NCBI RefSeq assembly: GCF_001620365.2
Contig: NZ_LQMT02000014.1
Coordinates: 1 to 33,449 of the forward strand
Direction of reading: 5' to 3'
From: Amycolatopsis keratiniphila subsp. keratiniphila
Lineage (GTDB): Bacteria; Actinomycetota; Actinomycetes; Mycobacteriales; Pseudonocardiaceae
DNA length: 33,449 nucleotides
The notes beneath the pieces are model-generated. The model was given only the letters and a program-made list of their open reading frames with translations, searched no databases and was not told where the DNA came from. A program made the translations under genes and the position numbers. Positions 30,959 to 33,449 of the stretch are shown here, in pieces; the first letter of the stretch is position 1, and each line of letters opens with the position of its first letter.

Positions 30959-32511
30959 CGACCTTGCGCAGGCTGGGCGCCTTGGCCGGGATCTCGGCGC
31001 TCCTGCTCTCGATCTCCATGGCGGGCGCGCCCGGCGCGGCGGCGCTCAGCCGGGTCACCGGCTCGGGGTCCAGTTACGTCGGCGTGGCGATGACCGACTG
31101 GCAGAACGGCGCGACGTCGCGGGGTATCCCGGTCAACTATTCGGCCACCAACTCACCCGCCGGGGTCAACCAGTACGGCGACCGGACGGTCGACTTCGGC
31201 GGGACCGAGGCCGAAGTGTCGTCGCTCCTCGCGGCCGGCGGTGGCGGCGTGACCGCGCAGACCCGCGGCTACCAGTACGTCCCGGACGTCGCCGGCGCGG
31301 TCGCCGTCATGTACAACGTCACCGACCAGGCCGGGAAGCGGGTCGACTACCTGCATCTCACCCGCGAGGTGATCGGCCGGATCTTCAGCCGGGACATCAC
31401 CCGCTGGAGCGATCCGGCGATCACCGCGACCAACGGCGGGAAGTCGTTGCCGGACCAGCCCATCACGCTCGTCGGCAGGACCGGGCAATCCGGCACGACG
31501 GCGCTGTTCTACGACTTCATCGCGCACGCGGCCCCCGACGCCTACCAGCGTTTCGTCTCCCGCAACGTCGGCAACGGGATGGGCAGCCTGCCCGCCGGAG
31601 TGCGCCCGATCCAGCTCCCCGAACGGGGGCCGGACGCGGACTGGTACCGGCTGCTCGCCGACTCGGACCAGATCGCGCAGGCCATCGGCAAGGCGACCAT
31701 CCCGTTCTCCATCGCCTACGACGAATTCGCCTACGCGCAGCGCCACAACGTGCCTGCGGCCTGGGTGCAGAACGGCGCGGGCCAGTACACGCAGCCCTAC
31801 GCGGAGAACATCGCCTCCGCGCTGAAGTTCGCGGAACTCCGCCCGGACCTGAGCCAGAAACTCGACAAGGTCTACTCGAACACGGATCCGAAGACGTACC
31901 CGATTTCCGCGTACTCCTACATCATGATGCCGTGCACGAGCGGCCGGGACACCTGCCGCGGCGGCTACGGCGACCAGGGCAAGACCGACACCATGACCGC
32001 GTTCCTCGAACACGTCGCCTGCGACGGCCAGATCAACATGGCCCGGATCGGCTACTCGCCGCTGCCGCCGAACCTGTCGCAGGAGATCATGAACTCCAAC
32101 GCGCGGCTCACCGGGCAGCCGCCGAAGCAGCTGAACGCGGGCAACTGCGCCAACCCGACCTTCCACGGCAGCCTCGGCGCGGGTGCCACCAGCCCGCCCG
32201 ACCCGCTGGTGACCGCCGGGATCATCGCCCCGAACGGTAAACCCGCGGCCGGGCCGGGTGCGGGCGGGCCGAGCAAGCCCGCCGGGCCCGGCACCGGCCC
32301 GGCCACCGGCGACAAGACCGCGACCGCGACGGCGAACCCCGACGAGGAATCGGCGGGCGGCGGCTCGAAGAACTGGCGGGAAGCCGCACCGGCGGCCTAC
32401 GACGAAGGCGGGTTCGGCGGCTTCGGGGGCTGGGCGGCTTTGGTGCTGTTCGTGGCGATCGTGACGCCGTTGGTGGTGCGCGGGGTGATCCGGAAGCTGC
32501 GCCGGGCTTAG
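30955..32511 (+). CDS. pstS: PstS-like binding protein with C-terminal membrane anchor
   Basis: This 518-residue exported protein has a signal (about 1-31, PGAAAL). The PstS domain (32-about 410) has GSGSSY (36-41), NSPAG with Ser67, VDFGGTE (79-85), GRTGQSGT (174-181) and an [10 protein letters not shown] end. A Gly/Pro/Ala linker (about 425-460) leads to a membrane helix (about 491-509) and a basic tail. By eye against E. coli PstS, Ser38, Arg135, Ser139, Gly140 and Thr141 are kept. Asp56 is Glu85, and Asp137 is Gly177. Canonical PstS is free in the periplasm or lipid-anchored, so a C-terminal anchor is unusual. The ATG overlaps the pstB stop by four bases, so this is the transporter's own binding protein. 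Confidence 0.85.
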   Translation: MTTLRRLGALAGISALLLSISMAGAPGAAALSRVTGSGSSYVGVAMTDWQNGATSRGIPVNYSATNSPAGVNQYGDRTVDFGGTEAEVSSLLAAGGGGVTAQTRGYQYVPDVAGAVAVMYNVTDQAGKRVDYLHLTREVIGRIFSRDITRWSDPAITATNGGKSLPDQPITLVGRTGQSGTTALFYDFIAHAAPDAYQRFVSRNVGNGMGSLPAGVRPIQLPERGPDADWYRLLADSDQIAQAIGKATIPFSIAYDEFAYAQRHNVPAAWVQNGAGQYTQPYAENIASALKFAELRPDLSQKLDKVYSNTDPKTYPISAYSYIMMPCTSGRDTCRGGYGDQGKTDTMTAFLEHVACDGQINMARIGYSPLPPNLSQEIMNSNARLTGQPPKQLNAGNCANPTFHGSLGAGATSPPDPLVTAGIIAPNGKPAAGPGAGGPSKPAGPGTGPATGDKTATATANPDEESAGGGSKNWREAAPAAYDEGGFGGFGGWAALVLFVAIVTPLVVRGVIRKLRRA

Positions 32512-32540
32512 CGTCTTGAGTCTGCGCGGCGTCGGGCATG

Positions 32541-32580
32541 CCGAGGGGCCCGTCGCCTGGACAGCTGGCGGGCACCTCGG
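32541..32580. terminator. Imperfect hairpin between convergent genes
   Basis: CCGAGGGGCCCG... at 32541 onward pairs with ...CGGGCACCTCGG ending at 32580, with one mismatch and a small bulge. It lies between the pstS-like stop (32511) and the stop of the DUF222-HNH gene (32584), and can serve both. Confidence 0.55.
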
Positions 32581-32583
32581 GGC

Positions 32584-33449
32584 CTAGACGTGATGCAGGG
32601 AGTTGCGCCGGGGATGTCGGAGCGGATCCCGGTATTGAGGTGGGATGAACTCCGGTAACCCATCGGCCGCCATGCGTACTTCCCAGTCACCGTGGTGAAT
32701 CAACCGATGATGGAAGCCGCACAGCAACACCAAGTTCCGGAGATCGGTCGGTCCGCCGTCTGCCCAGTGCTCGATATGATGAGCGTGGCAATTCTTGGGT
32801 TTCCGGTGGCAGCCAGGGAACGCGCAGCCGCCGTCTCGGATGTTCAACGCCCGTCTTTGGCCCGGGGTGACGAACCGTCTCAGGCGCCCCATATCCAGCG
32901 GTTCACCCGAGCCGCTCATCACCACCGGCAACATCAAGCAATCACAGGCCGCGAGCCGTGCTTCCCGAGCAGTCATCGTCCCCACGAAGTCGAGACACGC
33001 GGTGCCGAGACCCGACTTCAGTTCCTCCAGCCCGATGGTCACGTGCACCAAGGTCCGGTAGCCGCTGGTTCCCGGCTGATCCGGGCAGGCGATCGCCAGA
33101 TCGAGGAGCTCGGCCCAGGCGTCGCCCATGCGTTCGCACTTCATCCGCAGATCCGCCTGACCGAACTCGTCCACCGGGCGTGGCTGGGCGTGTGCTTCCA
33201 GCGCGGCCGCGGTCCGGGCGCCGGTCTCGTCGTCGAGCAGGCCGGTGAGCTTCCAGAAGCCGTCCTTGCGGCGCTCCAGGGTGATCTCGCGACGTGGTTC
33301 TTTGGGCTCGGGATCCTTCGGCTCGTTGCCGTCGGGGTTGAGCCAACCCAGCAGTTTCGTCTCAGCCTCGGAGAGTTGACGGGGACCGGCGTGCGGCGCG
33401 AGGTTCGCGAGGATCTTCTCCGCAGTCTCCCGATCCTCAGCGGAGGTGT
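32584..33449 (-). CDS. DUF222/HNH endonuclease-domain protein (5' end outside window)
   Basis: The reading frame is open from the stop at 32584 to the right edge, so the gene is cut by the window and its start is not seen. The visible 287 residues contain part of the DUF222 region (DEFGQADLRMKCERMGDAWAELLDLA) and, near the C-terminus, an HNH nuclease. The nuclease has the zinc Cys pair GGCAFPGC, the core HAHHIEHWADGGPTDLRNLVLLC, and HHRLIHHG. This is the '13E12-like' family that is very abundant in actinobacteria and often repeated in one genome. Its role may be linked to mobile DNA, but no element is visible here. An internal GTG at 33174 is not the true start. Confidence 0.88.
   Translation of the reverse strand, partial: TSAEDRETAEKILANLAPHAGPRQLSEAETKLLGWLNPDGNEPKDPEPKEPRREITLERRKDGFWKLTGLLDDETGARTAAALEAHAQPRPVDEFGQADLRMKCERMGDAWAELLDLAIACPDQPGTSGYRTLVHVTIGLEELKSGLGTACLDFVGTMTAREARLAACDCLMLPVVMSGSGEPLDMGRLRRFVTPGQRRALNIRDGGCAFPGCHRKPKNCHAHHIEHWADGGPTDLRNLVLLCGFHHRLIHHGDWEVRMAADGLPEFIPPQYRDPLRHPRRNSLHHV

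Overview
The window is high-GC actinobacterial DNA (strong G/C third-codon bias, GTG/TTG starts, densely packed and often overlapping genes). A full-length FbiC (coenzyme F420 deazaflavin synthase), DUF222-HNH and DUF4232 proteins, and many small lipoproteins fit the Pseudonocardiaceae. Amycolatopsis is my best guess, from protein flavour and from the intergenic hairpins; no marker gene is present to prove it. No rRNA, tRNA, CRISPR array, prophage or intact insertion sequence was seen.

Layout. 1-3.4 kb: an alpha/beta hydrolase coupled to a YdfG-type dehydrogenase, with an IS1634-like transposase-derived gene converging on them. 3.5-6.1 kb: fbiC. 6.2-9.7 kb: a tight three-gene operon of an Fe(II)/2-oxoglutarate oxygenase, a SAM methyltransferase and a choline/carnitine-type O-acyltransferase. 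9.7-14.4 kb: two hairpins, a DUF4232 lipoprotein, a membrane protein, an OmpR-type response regulator coupled to its histidine kinase, and a multi-pass membrane protein. 14.4-17.8 kb: a small lipoprotein, an LVIVD beta-propeller and an orphan oligopeptide-binding lipoprotein. 17.7-20.5 kb: a LysR regulator divergent from a PRISE-like reductase, plus a classical SDR. 20.7-32.5 kb: a YegP-like protein, then a region dominated by PstS-fold proteins: a secreted one, an atypical subtilase, a sortase-like protein that lacks its catalytic residues, a giant membrane-anchored PstS-like protein, and divergently the transporter genes pstC-pstA-pstB plus another membrane-anchored PstS. 32.6 kb to the end: a DUF222-HNH protein cut by the window edge.

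Two loci look most novel. First, the oxygenase-methyltransferase-acyltransferase operon reads like a compact route to an O-acylated, N-methylated hydroxy-amine. Its acyltransferase keeps the catalytic His and the STS motif, but has Gln where carnitine enzymes have the carboxylate-binding Arg. Second, the Pst-like locus combines canonical permease and ATPase subunits with three PstS-fold proteins whose phosphate-contact residues are altered to different degrees. Two of those carry C-terminal membrane anchors, and one is translationally coupled to the sortase-like protein in which His, Cys and Arg all appear replaced. No phoU or phoR/phoP lies in the window, and I found no convincing PHO box.

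All alignments and family assignments are by eye from remembered family motifs; no search was run.
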